The translations under genes and the position numbers were made by a program. From the NCBI GenBank assembly GCA_011525915.1, contig WYBM01000024.1, positions 1 to 41,036 of the forward strand: a DNA stretch of 41,036 nt, given 5' to 3'. This document shows, piece by piece, positions 8,601 through 16,479 of the stretch. Position 1 is the first letter of the stretch; each line of letters starts with the position of its first letter. The DNA comes from Ardenticatenaceae bacterium. GTDB taxonomy: Bacteria; Chloroflexota; Anaerolineae; Promineifilales; Promineifilaceae. The notes beneath the pieces were generated by a model. The model was not told where the DNA came from. It saw only the letters and a program-made list of their open reading frames with translations, and searched no databases.

Positions 8601-9531
8601 TCAACAGGCGATGCAATTATCGCGCTTATTAGCGAATCAGATGGAATTTGGCCGGAATTTGGGGAACTTGGGGAATATCTATCTGCGGATGGGGGAGTAT
8701 GAGCGGGCTTTGTCTTATTTTGAACAAGCTCTGGCCGCCATGCAGGCTATTGGGGCGCGGCAGGCAGCCGCAAATATGATGATGAGGATGGGCAATGTTT
8801 ACAAGCGCACCGGTAATTATGAAAGAGCTGTCATCTATTTTGAACAATCTCTGGCTATTTGTGAGAGGATCCAGCATAAGAGTAGCATGGCAACTAATTT
8901 GGGCTGGCTGGGGGTGATGCACTATGAGATGGGGCAGTATGAGGCGGCATTGGCCCGATATGAACAAGCTCAAGTGCTGTCAGAAGAAATAGGGGATCAG
9001 ATAACAAGGGCTATCTGGTTGCTGAATCGTGCCCAGGCCTCTATGCACCTGGGGCGGCGGGAAGCGGCAGAACGGCTGGCGCAGGAGGGTGTGGCCGTGT
9101 GCCGTACAGTGGGCAATTCACGCTTCTTGCCAGGCGCCATGATTCACCAGGCGGAGATCTTTTTTGCGCATGGCAAGTTTGAGCAGGCTCAACTGGTGCT
9201 GGCTGAGGCGTTGTCGTTGAGTGAGGCAACAGGAGACCAACTGATACGGTTTGACGGCCGTATTCTGCAAGCGCGGTTGTATGCCCACTTTGGGCACCGG
9301 GAAACGGCCGTTAGCTACCTCCGGGCCATGCTGCCAGACTTTGCCGGGGATGCGTATCAGGCACAAATTCATTACTATTTGTGGCAGCTAGAAGGGGATG
9401 AGGGCGTTAGGGAAACGGCCGTGGCCCTCTACGAAACCCGCCTGGCACACTCCCCCAACCACAAATTACAGCAGCAGCTCAAAAAGCTGCGTGACCGCGT
9501 TTTGGATGACGGCGCCAGGAGAAAAGACTGA
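5674..9531 (+). CDS. SARP/BTAD-type transcriptional activator with NB-ARC-like ATPase and TPR array
   Basis: This is a 1,285-residue signal-transducing regulator. The N-terminal winged helix (about 5-90) contains LLAYLALMADRPLRREMLAG and the NLRQTLSRLR helix. A bacterial transcriptional activation (BTAD) helical domain spans about 95-255 and ends in YESCCRILAEELGLEPA. The STAND/NB-ARC-type ATPase (about 275-590) carries Walker A GAGGMGKTR near 309-317 and a Walker B-like LLLVGDNFE near 385, where Gly replaces the Leu usual in LVLDNFE. About nine or more TPR units follow from about 640 to 1250, with repeated YxxALxxYxQAL patterns. In this family the TPRs usually sense a partner and ATP binding drives assembly. 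The target is unknown. It stands alone with its own promoter and ends in a 32-bp palindrome. Many ETAV residues come from embedded ACGGCCGT motifs. Confidence 0.9.
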   Translation: MKQLSLTLFGGFTAVTPQNSSPRFPTDKARALLAYLALMADRPLRREMLAGLLWPEQPEALARQNLRQTLSRLRSSLDQAQPGLGERLLTVTRQTVALHGQVGTADVVQFEEHLAAVQAHQHGSLVTCLTCLVLLETAVALYRCGDFLAGLSLPDALPFEEWLRLQRERLYQSQLTALHQLATAYEQQGAWEAAYRYALWQIEIEPWREEAHRQAMRLLASNGQRSQALAQYESCCRILAEELGLEPAAETVQLWQQIKQKAAQAPDVRQTQTYHFPTQLTPFVGRAGTLAEILAVLQDKSCRVLTLVGAGGMGKTRLSVQVGRLLAEEGATRLFYRDGAFFVSLTAVNDQDLLITALAQAFGLHLTELITPQQQLLSYLQDKELLLVGDNFEQIEGGAALIANIVAAAPRVQLLLTSQQPLHIQAERHLAVAGLAYADASEQSEAVQLFLANAQRVHPGFQLTESELSALLELCRLLDGMPLALEIAAGWVRMMDCATILRETKRSLDFLVSPLQDMPARHQSLRAVLARSWQLLPLALQEALQRIALFIGGFRLEAALATMPDLSMADLAALLDKALLTWRPDGRYQMHQLLRTFVRQQAQTPGQRQEAQLFRRRYSRYYLEFVTAQEPELRGQNPQQAIALLQDDLPNLRQAFRLALEERLSVTLTQAMSGLGHFYHLTGLFEEAEQGALEALAAVAEWEASEETAVLQIHLHLQASHFLGQGSQFRQAIEQARQAQTRATQLDQTALLARAFGLEGEWWRHLSELDKAKKCLETAVSLHPTPSRNREYARTLNQLGQIHTIQSQYDEALLAFNQARHIYQTLGDQAEMWGSLGHMAEVYRLKADYPQALAYSQQALQMAEAIGYKQAIVKNAIILSTIQLDQGELDLARTTAHNASQVARELGYLQGIINSHICLGNVSIMQGKLDEAEQWLQMARLQAEEVGLQDLLALALGRLGVIQAHRGEHEAAILAYQQAMQLSRLLANQMEFGRNLGNLGNIYLRMGEYERALSYFEQALAAMQAIGARQAAANMMMRMGNVYKRTGNYERAVIYFEQSLAICERIQHKSSMATNLGWLGVMHYEMGQYEAALARYEQAQVLSEEIGDQITRAIWLLNRAQASMHLGRREAAERLAQEGVAVCRTVGNSRFLPGAMIHQAEIFFAHGKFEQAQLVLAEALSLSEATGDQLIRFDGRILQARLYAHFGHRETAVSYLRAMLPDFAGDAYQAQIHYYLWQLEGDEGVRETAVALYETRLAHSPNHKLQQQLKKLRDRVLDDGARRKD

Positions 9532-9561
9532 CCTCGCCAGTCTGATCAGACTGGCGAGGTC
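9530..9561. terminator. 32-bp perfect palindrome, bidirectional terminator
   Basis: GACCTCGCCAGTCTGA is followed directly by its exact complement. It overlaps the stop codon of the regulator gene and is followed by TTT on the plus strand. On the other side, 33 bp away, ends the convergent secreted-protein gene. The stem is at least 14 bp with a GATC loop. Confidence 0.85.
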
Positions 9562-9594
9562 TTTCAGTCGTGTCACGACGTAATCACTATCCCT

Positions 9595-12500
9595 TTACTC
9601 AAAATCAAACACCCACACCCCATCAAAATCATCGGCCACCATGTCATATACCAAAGTTGTGTATGATCCGGCTGACCAGCACCACTTGTCATTCCACCAG
9701 CGCGTGGCCCATGATGTCCACGTCTCTGGCTCGCAGAAGCCGATGCCGCCCGCCACCCACGTCTCAGCCGAGAGATTTTCCACGCTCGGCGTGCGTTCAT
9801 AGGTAAAGGTGATGTCGCCACGTGCACTCACCACTTTCAGGTAGTTTGTATGCACAAAGGTTCCGGCCAGACCGCCATAATACTCGCCACCGGCCTGGTC
9901 AGACCAGTACCAACCGCCCAGGCGCACCCCACCATTCACCGTCATTACCTTGGCCACTTTCCCCCCATTGGTTGTCATATCGCCGTACAGCCGTACATAC
10001 GCCCCTTTGAGCAGGGTGGTGGCTTCATTCTCGCCCGGTGCAGCCGGCACCATATGCAGATGTTCCAGCACGTCCGGGAAATGATTCTGCAAGATGGGGC
10101 TGTTGGGGTCAATGGTGCCCGCCAACACCTGCCCGCCAAACGCACCGGCCTTAAAAGGGACAAAGTTCCAGGACGCTTCCAGGTTCAGGCCCACGTAACG
10201 CAGACCGGTGATGCCGTTTACCGAACCACCTAAACCAACCGCCCCCGCCGCTTCATGCAGGTTGATGTTCCAAGACTCCAGGTTTTGGTGGGCGTTTAGC
10301 TCTTTGTGCAACCCCAAACCTGCTTCAATTGTCTGGGCGGCGGGGTTATAAAGCCCCGTGATGTCCAAGGCCAACTGATTGCCTGCCAGACTGCTCTGCA
10401 CATTTACCCCTTCGAGAATGTAATCTCCATAGCGGCTTATGATGAAGCTGATTATCTCGGCGTAGAAAATTGGCTGCGGCTCACCAGGCTGCTGCACGAT
10501 CAGCTCCATGGCTACCTGCAAAGCTTCCAGCTGCATGCCCAGCCCCAGGCCGTCCACTTCAACCTGGCCGCGCATCTTGTTGAAATCTACGCCTTGCGCC
10601 TGTACAGCACCCAGCGTGCCACCGCCGAAGGCGTTGCTGTCCGGCAGCGATTGTCCAGGTTGGCTCTCATACGCATTCAGGACCTGAGTGGTAATGCGAA
10701 AGTTGGGGTTGGCAAAGACGCCGTAGGTAGACCAGACATCCGCTGCTAACGCTCTGTAGCCGTTACGGGCGACATTGCTCATGTTCAGTTGGTTGGCCCA
10801 GATGTTCATGGCCTCATCGGTGGGAACAGGTGGGTTTGCGCCATGGATGGCTTCGGCCATGGCCCGGAAAGCGCCGGTACCCGAACTTTGGCCCAGGAAG
10901 AAGTGGACATTTTCCGGTTCCATAATGACGGCCGTGTCTAGGTGAATCACTTTGGCACTCGGCGGCAAGCCAAGCGTATCAATTGCCACCTGGGGGACAA
11001 ACTCATACTCACGGAAGCCGAGCAGCAGCCCTTGCCCTTCAAGCGCGCTTGAAGCATAGACCAGGTTGGCAAATTCATGAACCACTTGTACGATTGGCAA
11101 ATCTACCCAGACCCGGGCGCCTTTAAGCTGTTCGTCAAACCCCACATAGTTGTCGTGGAGCTGCATCTGAATGTCTGGGTAATCACCAGGCAGACCAGAT
11201 TCACGTACGAGCAAGCCGAAGTAAGGGGCAGCCAGGGCGCCTTGCACCGCCACAAAGCCTTTCTGGTCCCAGTTGGTGATGGGCGGTACAGCCGCAGTGG
11301 CATTGGCATCCCAGGTAGCCGCTTCACCCAATTCACTCAGACGTAACCCGGCCAGCAGCAGGGGGAAGCCATCAAACTCGAAGTTTGGCCGATTGGCGGC
11401 CAGCACAACATCATCATACGGGTTGCCATCGGGTTGGAAGCCAATGGCGACGCCAATGAGTGTGGGGGCAGGCTGGTTGGGCAGGGCCAGATGTGCCAGC
11501 TCCAACGCGCCAATGGTGCGTAGAACACGATCCCAATGAGGATAGCCGGGCAAGTTAGGTAGCGGGCCTTCATCGGCAAAAACGGCATGGTTGAGGTTGA
11601 CATTGCTATTCCAATAAGCCAGATTCTCATACCCGTTGAGCAGCTCACCGCCGCCGATGCAGCCATTAAGACCAAACCACATAGAGATGAAGCGCAGGTT
11701 TATACCGGTTGGAAAGGGCAGATCAACATCGCCGGTGATATGGCTGTCGTAGACAAGGTTGTCCAGGAAAGAAAGGTCAAAGTTGTCAATGACGGCTTCA
11801 TAGCCGTGTATATTGGTGTTAAAGGGGGTGGTGATTTGGGCCTGGAAGCGCTCGCTCATGCCGCCGTGACGGATGTAACTGTCTACGATGGCGGGCAGGA
11901 TGATGACCTCACCGGAGGGGCAGGCTTTCCAAAAGAGACCGTGGTCGGCGCGGCGCAGGTTAAGGCCAGGTTCTACGACGGCCAGGTTGCCCAACCCCAG
12001 GTCTATACTATCACCCGGGCGGGTGGCCCACAGGGCGGAGGTGGCCAGGCCGCTGATGATTTGGCCCGGCCGCTGGTCGGTGGTGAGCTGGCCCAGGTAG
12101 AGTTCGCTGTTGAGCAGTCCGGCGACGAAGCCGTTGGGCAGCAGCCAGGCAACGGAAGCTGTGTCAGGGGTAACGGCCGTATACAACCCACCTCTGGCAT
12201 CTACGGTTAGATCGCTGAAGTGAACGGTAACGGCCGCCTGGATGCTATCGGTAATGGTTTGTTGGTAGCTGAAAACGGCCGTGCCACTACCTAAAGAGCC
12301 GGCCGCAATCTGGCTGTCGGCCAGGGTGAGGCTCTTAGGATCGTTCAGTTCCAGGCTAAAGCCGTAGGGGTAGCTGGCAACATAGCTCATCGGTGCTGTG
12401 CTGTTGAATAGACCGTCCAGACCATCGGATGTGATCTGGGTGCTGCCGGCCATACCGTTGTAACGGCCACGCAGGAAACCATCATTGCTGTCACCAGCGT

Positions 12501-15500
12501 TCAGGTTACCAGGAGCAGGGCGGGGATACCCACCAGCCGCCGGGTTGTAGCGCTCGAAGTAATCCAGGCAGCTGCCGGCCATGTTAATGCCTGCGGGGGT
12601 AACGCTGAACAAACCCGTGGGGACCACGGTAACGGGCATGGTCTCCAGGTTAAACCCGAGAATGGGATCATCGCCTACGTCACAGCCGTGATTGGCAATG
12701 TTGCTGATATTGGTCTGGAAGCTGAACTCCAGATTGGCGTTGAGGGTCAGTTGCGGGCCGGCGATGTTGAGGCTGTCTAACTCTTCGCCGTTGGCATCAA
12801 TGGTGCGGATGGTGCCGGGCATGATGACACGCACCTTGCCGGAACCATAGCTGATGTTGGCAAAGAACGGCCGTGCCAAAATCTCTGCTACCTGGTAAGT
12901 CAGGCCAATGGTGGGTGTGACGATTAGAGGCCCACCGGTGTTGGCGATGACGTTAGTATGGACGGAACCGGTGCAGACGTGGTTTTGGGCATCGGCTACG
13001 GTGATGTCTTGGACGAGCGTGGGGATAAAAACCGGGACGCCGTTCTGCATAACACGCAGATCGCCCCAGGCAGAAATGTTGTTGCCGATGATGCTAATCA
13101 TGTTGAGGTTATGCACTTCAAAACCATCGCCAAAAAGCAGGGGCTGGGAGAAGTCATTACCAGCCGGGTTGATGGGGGTGCAGTTAGAAATGAACAGCGG
13201 TGGATTGGGCGTGTAGAGGGTGCTTTGCACCAGCCCTTGTCCCGCGGGTACAGGAATGTAGCTGCCCGTCTGCGGGTCTGTGTTGCTGTCAAACTGAGCA
13301 GGGTTGGTGTAACCAATCGGTTCCCCGGTACGGCCGTCAAACTCCATGATGCTGTAGAAATAACGGCCGTGCTGCGCACTCTCATCTACATAGCTGGCGC
13401 TGCAGGCAGCCGAAGGGAAGATGGGTGTAATCTGGTTATACCCCTGTTCAAGTGCCACGCTGCGGAAAACGGCATAATAATGCGTGCCGTCAATCGGCTG
13501 CCCGGGCAGGCAAGAGTTCCAGCCAAGAATCGTGCCGGCGTTGGGGTTCCAATCATGGGCGGTGAACTGGAAGGGTACCAACGGTCGGTGACCAGCAGCC
13601 ATGGCGCGGTAGAAACGTGGCTCAGACGTGTGTTCGCCCAGGCCAAATTTAAGTTCGACGGTGATGGTGTAGCGGTACAGTTCACCAGCCCGCAAATCGG
13701 CATCGGCAAAGGTACGAACAGCCTCACCAATCCCCCCGTAGCTGGTTGGGTCGCTGTTATTGCCAGAAACAGTGGTCCGGTCAATGCGGAAGTTATCAAT
13801 CAGCGGTGAGTTGGGCATTTCCCACTCGATAAGGGCGGTGGCGTTGCCCTGATCATCCAGAGCTACCGTGGTAATGTTGGTCAGCATAGGCGCGGGCAGC
13901 GTGGGCGGCTGTTCGCTTGCCCATTGGTCAATGGTAACTGGGTCAGATGGCTCAGAGATATTGCCCGATTCGTCTACGGCACGCACGGTGCAGGGAACAT
14001 CAACCAGGGTGAAGGGCGGCCGATACAGATCGGTGATAACAAAGGAGGGCATGTGGCCGTTGACGGCCGTTTGTTCCAGCAAAAAGAGTTCCTCACTATC
14101 TGCCCAGAAGGTACACCCCAGCAAAAAACGGGTGACATCGGCATCCCCATCGGCCTCCAGGCAGTAGTCAGGGGTGGGGTCGCCGGGTGTGGGTGAACAA
14201 TATTCCGCCACTAGCGTAGGCTTGCCAGGTGGATCAATGTCATGCAGGGTGGCATGAACGGGCCTGGTGTACATACTGCGGTTACCTGATTCATCGACTG
14301 CTTGTAAGCGGTACCAGCGGGCCTGCTGTAATTGCGGATCGTTGTCCACCCATTGGAATGTATCAGCACCCACTACGGCTACTTCGGCCCAACAAATGGT
14401 CACATCATCACATTCAGCGGCCGGAATAGTGTTGCTGAAAGAGAGGGTGCGCTCAATGCGGAAACCGGCCAGGTCGGTGGGCGGATCAGGCATTTCCCAC
14501 GAGAGTGTGACCTGGGTGTGGCCGGTATTAACGACAGCCTGAGCATTTTGTGGGGGCAAAGGTGGGTGGAAGTCGTAGGTAGTCACCGGAGTGGCGGCGC
14601 TAAATTGGGCATTGTGGGCCGGCCATTGGCGAATTTGCCCCAGCGCATCACGGGGGGCAACACGGTAAACAAAATCGCCATGTGCGGGGGTGTGGTCGGC
14701 ATAAAAATGCTCGATTATCTGGTAATCATCTCTGGCCGCACCCTCCAAAACGACGCCAGAGGGAACAATTTCTGGCGGTAAAGCCGCAATCGGCTGCACG
14801 GAAATCTCACCGTTTACTTGCATGAGGGCGTTAGGCGCAGCGGCGGGGGCACGGTAGATGTCATAGCCGATTGTCCAGGCAGCGGGGAAGTTGGCAGCGG
14901 CTGGTTCGCTCACTTCCCAGCGTAGATAGGCGTTTTGGTGGAAGCGACGGTCGGCCTGTAGCCGTCCCCACTCATCGGCTTTGGCATGTGTCAGGTTAGT
15001 CATATCGGGGTCAAGTTGCAGGGCCTGGACGTTTTGAGGCGCAGGCAGCGGGGTTAATTGTCCGGCAACAAGGGTGACTTCGCCCAGCACAAGGCCATCA
15101 CTGGCACGTTCCACGCGATAGCTGTAGCTGGTGCCGGCTGCAAAATCGGTGTCCAGGTAGCCCCAACCATTGATGAGGGCAACGGGGTAATATTCGTTGG
15201 TTAACTTTTGGGCGACGAGGGTATTTTCGTCCAGCATGTTGTATAAGCTGGCGATATTGGTGACGTTTTGCTCTTCGTATTCGTCAAGGAGGTCGTTGTA
15301 GAGGGTGGGCCAACGGCCGTCGGTTGTATTCAACGTCACGATGGCCGCTGCCGCCGATTTTCGGCCGACGGTAGCCAGCAGCTGGTAAGGCTCACCACTG
15401 GTGCGGCGATAAACCTCATACTGCGTACCGCAATTTACCGTGCAGAACCAGCGGATGAGGGTACGGTCTGTGCCGGTGGCGTAACCGATGGTTGGCTCTT

Positions 15501-15666
15501 CTGGCTCTTCGGGAATGCTTACAAGGGGGAGATATATCCGGTGGGTAACGCCTGCGTATGTGGCTATCAACGGCCGTGAGGCGAAGCTCACCGCAAGCAG
15601 GAACAGGAGCAAAAGCAGCCCTTTGAGGGGCGTCTTATTTTGGGAATAGAATTGGTAGCGGTTCAT
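9595..15666 (-). CDS. Giant secreted protein with fibronectin type III-like repeats
   Basis: The protein has 2,023 residues. The N-terminus is a classical signal peptide (basic MNRYQFYSQNKTPLKG, then LLLLLFLLAVSFAS), followed by IYLPLV and a Pro/Glu linker. About residues 100-750 contain several FN3-like beta-sandwich units, e.g. VTLSWEMPDPPTDLAGFRIE (about 380) and a related ALIEWEMP...DNFRIDRT unit (about 600). The C-terminal two thirds resemble nothing I recognise; they are Gly/Asn/Ala-rich with long alternating stretches suggesting beta structure. No sortase signal, terminal membrane helix or known secretion tag is visible at the C-terminus (ends VWVFDFE). ATG 15666 is chosen because it begins the signal peptide and AAAAGGA lies 6 nt upstream. 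The gene follows the globin gene by 29 bp, probably in one transcript. A surface or matrix role is inferred. Confidence 0.85.
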   Translation of the reverse strand: MNRYQFYSQNKTPLKGLLLLLFLLAVSFASRPLIATYAGVTHRIYLPLVSIPEEPEEPTIGYATGTDRTLIRWFCTVNCGTQYEVYRRTSGEPYQLLATVGRKSAAAAIVTLNTTDGRWPTLYNDLLDEYEEQNVTNIASLYNMLDENTLVAQKLTNEYYPVALINGWGYLDTDFAAGTSYSYRVERASDGLVLGEVTLVAGQLTPLPAPQNVQALQLDPDMTNLTHAKADEWGRLQADRRFHQNAYLRWEVSEPAAANFPAAWTIGYDIYRAPAAAPNALMQVNGEISVQPIAALPPEIVPSGVVLEGAARDDYQIIEHFYADHTPAHGDFVYRVAPRDALGQIRQWPAHNAQFSAATPVTTYDFHPPLPPQNAQAVVNTGHTQVTLSWEMPDPPTDLAGFRIERTLSFSNTIPAAECDDVTICWAEVAVVGADTFQWVDNDPQLQQARWYRLQAVDESGNRSMYTRPVHATLHDIDPPGKPTLVAEYCSPTPGDPTPDYCLEADGDADVTRFLLGCTFWADSEELFLLEQTAVNGHMPSFVITDLYRPPFTLVDVPCTVRAVDESGNISEPSDPVTIDQWASEQPPTLPAPMLTNITTVALDDQGNATALIEWEMPNSPLIDNFRIDRTTVSGNNSDPTSYGGIGEAVRTFADADLRAGELYRYTITVELKFGLGEHTSEPRFYRAMAAGHRPLVPFQFTAHDWNPNAGTILGWNSCLPGQPIDGTHYYAVFRSVALEQGYNQITPIFPSAACSASYVDESAQHGRYFYSIMEFDGRTGEPIGYTNPAQFDSNTDPQTGSYIPVPAGQGLVQSTLYTPNPPLFISNCTPINPAGNDFSQPLLFGDGFEVHNLNMISIIGNNISAWGDLRVMQNGVPVFIPTLVQDITVADAQNHVCTGSVHTNVIANTGGPLIVTPTIGLTYQVAEILARPFFANISYGSGKVRVIMPGTIRTIDANGEELDSLNIAGPQLTLNANLEFSFQTNISNIANHGCDVGDDPILGFNLETMPVTVVPTGLFSVTPAGINMAGSCLDYFERYNPAAGGYPRPAPGNLNAGDSNDGFLRGRYNGMAGSTQITSDGLDGLFNSTAPMSYVASYPYGFSLELNDPKSLTLADSQIAAGSLGSGTAVFSYQQTITDSIQAAVTVHFSDLTVDARGGLYTAVTPDTASVAWLLPNGFVAGLLNSELYLGQLTTDQRPGQIISGLATSALWATRPGDSIDLGLGNLAVVEPGLNLRRADHGLFWKACPSGEVIILPAIVDSYIRHGGMSERFQAQITTPFNTNIHGYEAVIDNFDLSFLDNLVYDSHITGDVDLPFPTGINLRFISMWFGLNGCIGGGELLNGYENLAYWNSNVNLNHAVFADEGPLPNLPGYPHWDRVLRTIGALELAHLALPNQPAPTLIGVAIGFQPDGNPYDDVVLAANRPNFEFDGFPLLLAGLRLSELGEAATWDANATAAVPPITNWDQKGFVAVQGALAAPYFGLLVRESGLPGDYPDIQMQLHDNYVGFDEQLKGARVWVDLPIVQVVHEFANLVYASSALEGQGLLLGFREYEFVPQVAIDTLGLPPSAKVIHLDTAVIMEPENVHFFLGQSSGTGAFRAMAEAIHGANPPVPTDEAMNIWANQLNMSNVARNGYRALAADVWSTYGVFANPNFRITTQVLNAYESQPGQSLPDSNAFGGGTLGAVQAQGVDFNKMRGQVEVDGLGLGMQLEALQVAMELIVQQPGEPQPIFYAEIISFIISRYGDYILEGVNVQSSLAGNQLALDITGLYNPAAQTIEAGLGLHKELNAHQNLESWNINLHEAAGAVGLGGSVNGITGLRYVGLNLEASWNFVPFKAGAFGGQVLAGTIDPNSPILQNHFPDVLEHLHMVPAAPGENEATTLLKGAYVRLYGDMTTNGGKVAKVMTVNGGVRLGGWYWSDQAGGEYYGGLAGTFVHTNYLKVVSARGDITFTYERTPSVENLSAETWVAGGIGFCEPETWTSWATRWWNDKWCWSAGSYTTLVYDMVADDFDGVWVFDFE

Positions 15667-15695
15667 TTGTTTTCCTTTTTGTTGACATTTTCCTA

Positions 15696-16118
15696 TCAGG
15701 CGATGACGGCCGTTTCTTGTGCAGCTTCTTGCATGGTGGTGGCCAACAGGGTGTAAACGGCCGTCCACGCCGCCTCAACCTCGGGCGTAAAATACTCACC
15801 CAAACCCTGTGCCAACGTCCACAATAGAGCCTCGCCCACTACTTGATAATGATGTTCTTGCACACCATAACCAATGTGCCTGATCCCAAGTTGGCGCACG
15901 GCCGGTAAGATTCTGTCTGGCTTGTTGAGACCAGATACGGCAAAGGCCAGCGTCGTCATCAAGTGATGCTTTTGCTCACTCATGTCGCTCTGGAACAGCC
16001 GCCGCAGGTCAGGATCCAGCACAAAGAGCCGATCATAAAAAAGATCGGCCGCAAGATCAGCAATAGGCTTCACTTGCTCGAAGCTTTTCTGGACTAATAG
16101 AACTTGCCTGGAGTTCAT
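15696..16118 (-). CDS. Single-domain bacterial globin (Vitreoscilla haemoglobin/flavohaemoglobin type)
   Basis: The 140-residue protein is the size of a stand-alone globin without a reductase domain. Haem-pocket residues align with those of Vitreoscilla haemoglobin: Tyr B10 in LFYDRLF, Gln E7 in SEQKHHL and proximal His F8 in GIRHIGYGV. Tyr B10/Gln E7 is the pocket associated with oxygen storage or nitric-oxide detoxification. Without an attached FAD/NAD domain it needs a separate electron donor. AAGGAGA lies 12 nt before the ATG. The gene leads into the giant secreted-protein gene 29 bp downstream, an odd partner. A GTCAC-N6-GTGAC dyad about 90 bp upstream is a candidate operator. Confidence 0.9.
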   Translation of the reverse strand: MNSRQVLLVQKSFEQVKPIADLAADLFYDRLFVLDPDLRRLFQSDMSEQKHHLMTTLAFAVSGLNKPDRILPAVRQLGIRHIGYGVQEHHYQVVGEALLWTLAQGLGEYFTPEVEAAWTAVYTLLATTMQEAAQETAVIA

Positions 16119-16478
16119 GATTCATCTGTCTCCTTAACTGAATTTTGTTGTTTTGAGGAGGGGCTTTGACTGCTTTCCCTCTAATATGGGAGACTTTAAG
16201 CAGTAAACGTCACAAGAACGTGACAAAAAAAGAAAGAGGGCATCAATTTTAGTAATGCCGCAGATGGCTCCCCACCACAAGAGAAGAAAAATATTATGAT
16301 AAATAAATACGCAAAGGGGAAAATACTATGACAGGTAAAAAAGGAGCCTTAACCAACCAACGATGACACACCAGAGAGGGACATGTGCCATATCGCCGAT
16401 ATGATTCAAGAAGTGGCCACCTAAACGGGCTGTTTAACCGGCTCCCTTTGTCTGGCCCGTTTAGGCAATGCCCACTTC
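16119..16478. other. Intergenic region between globin and recombinase genes
   Basis: These 360 bp hold the globin ribosome-binding site and dyad. They also hold a plus-strand 12-codon ATG frame at 16328 that I do not consider a gene, a 7-bp dyad CATATCG-c-CGATATG (16389-16403) and the large stem-loop ending at 16479. The middle part (about 16230-16330) is AT-rich and holds no clear element. Confidence 0.6.
16209..16224. promoter_or_regulatory. Dyad upstream of the globin gene
   Basis: GTCAC-aagaac-GTGAC lies 91 bp before the globin start codon. The dyad polarity is opposite to the CRP consensus (TGTGA-N6-TCACA), so I do not assign it to CRP/FNR. It may bind a regulator of the globin operon. 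Confidence 0.35.
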
Positions 16479-16479
16479 C
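16410..16479. terminator. Long two-part stem-loop at the 3' end of the recombinase gene
   Basis: The inner stem is CTAAACGGGC (16421-16430) with GCCCGTTTAG (16455-16464), a perfect 10 bp around a 24-nt loop. The outer stem is GAAGTGG (16410-16416) with CCACTTC (16473-16479), giving a cruciform-like element that touches the stop codon of the recombinase gene. No T-run follows on the minus strand, so it may be a structural 3' element rather than a simple terminator. Confidence 0.55.

Noticed and set aside
10306..14781. Several plus-strand open frames (up to 283 residues) opposite the giant secreted-protein gene
   Set aside because: They lie wholly within a continuous gene with signal peptide and FN3-like domains on the minus strand, have no start signals, and show no family motifs.
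16209..16224. CRP/FNR site before the globin gene
   Set aside because: The half-sites are GTCAC/GTGAC, the reverse polarity of TGTGA/TCACA, and FNR's TTGAT-N4-ATCAA is not matched.
16328..16366. 12-codon ATG frame in the globin-recombinase gap
   Set aside because: Very short, low-information and without a well-placed ribosome-binding site or hydrophobic segment.
16410..16479. Stem-loop considered as an integron attC site
   Set aside because: The arms resemble but do not match the RYYYAAC/GTTRRRY core sites, there is no cassette array, and the neighbouring recombinase lacks catalytic residues and an IntI-specific region.
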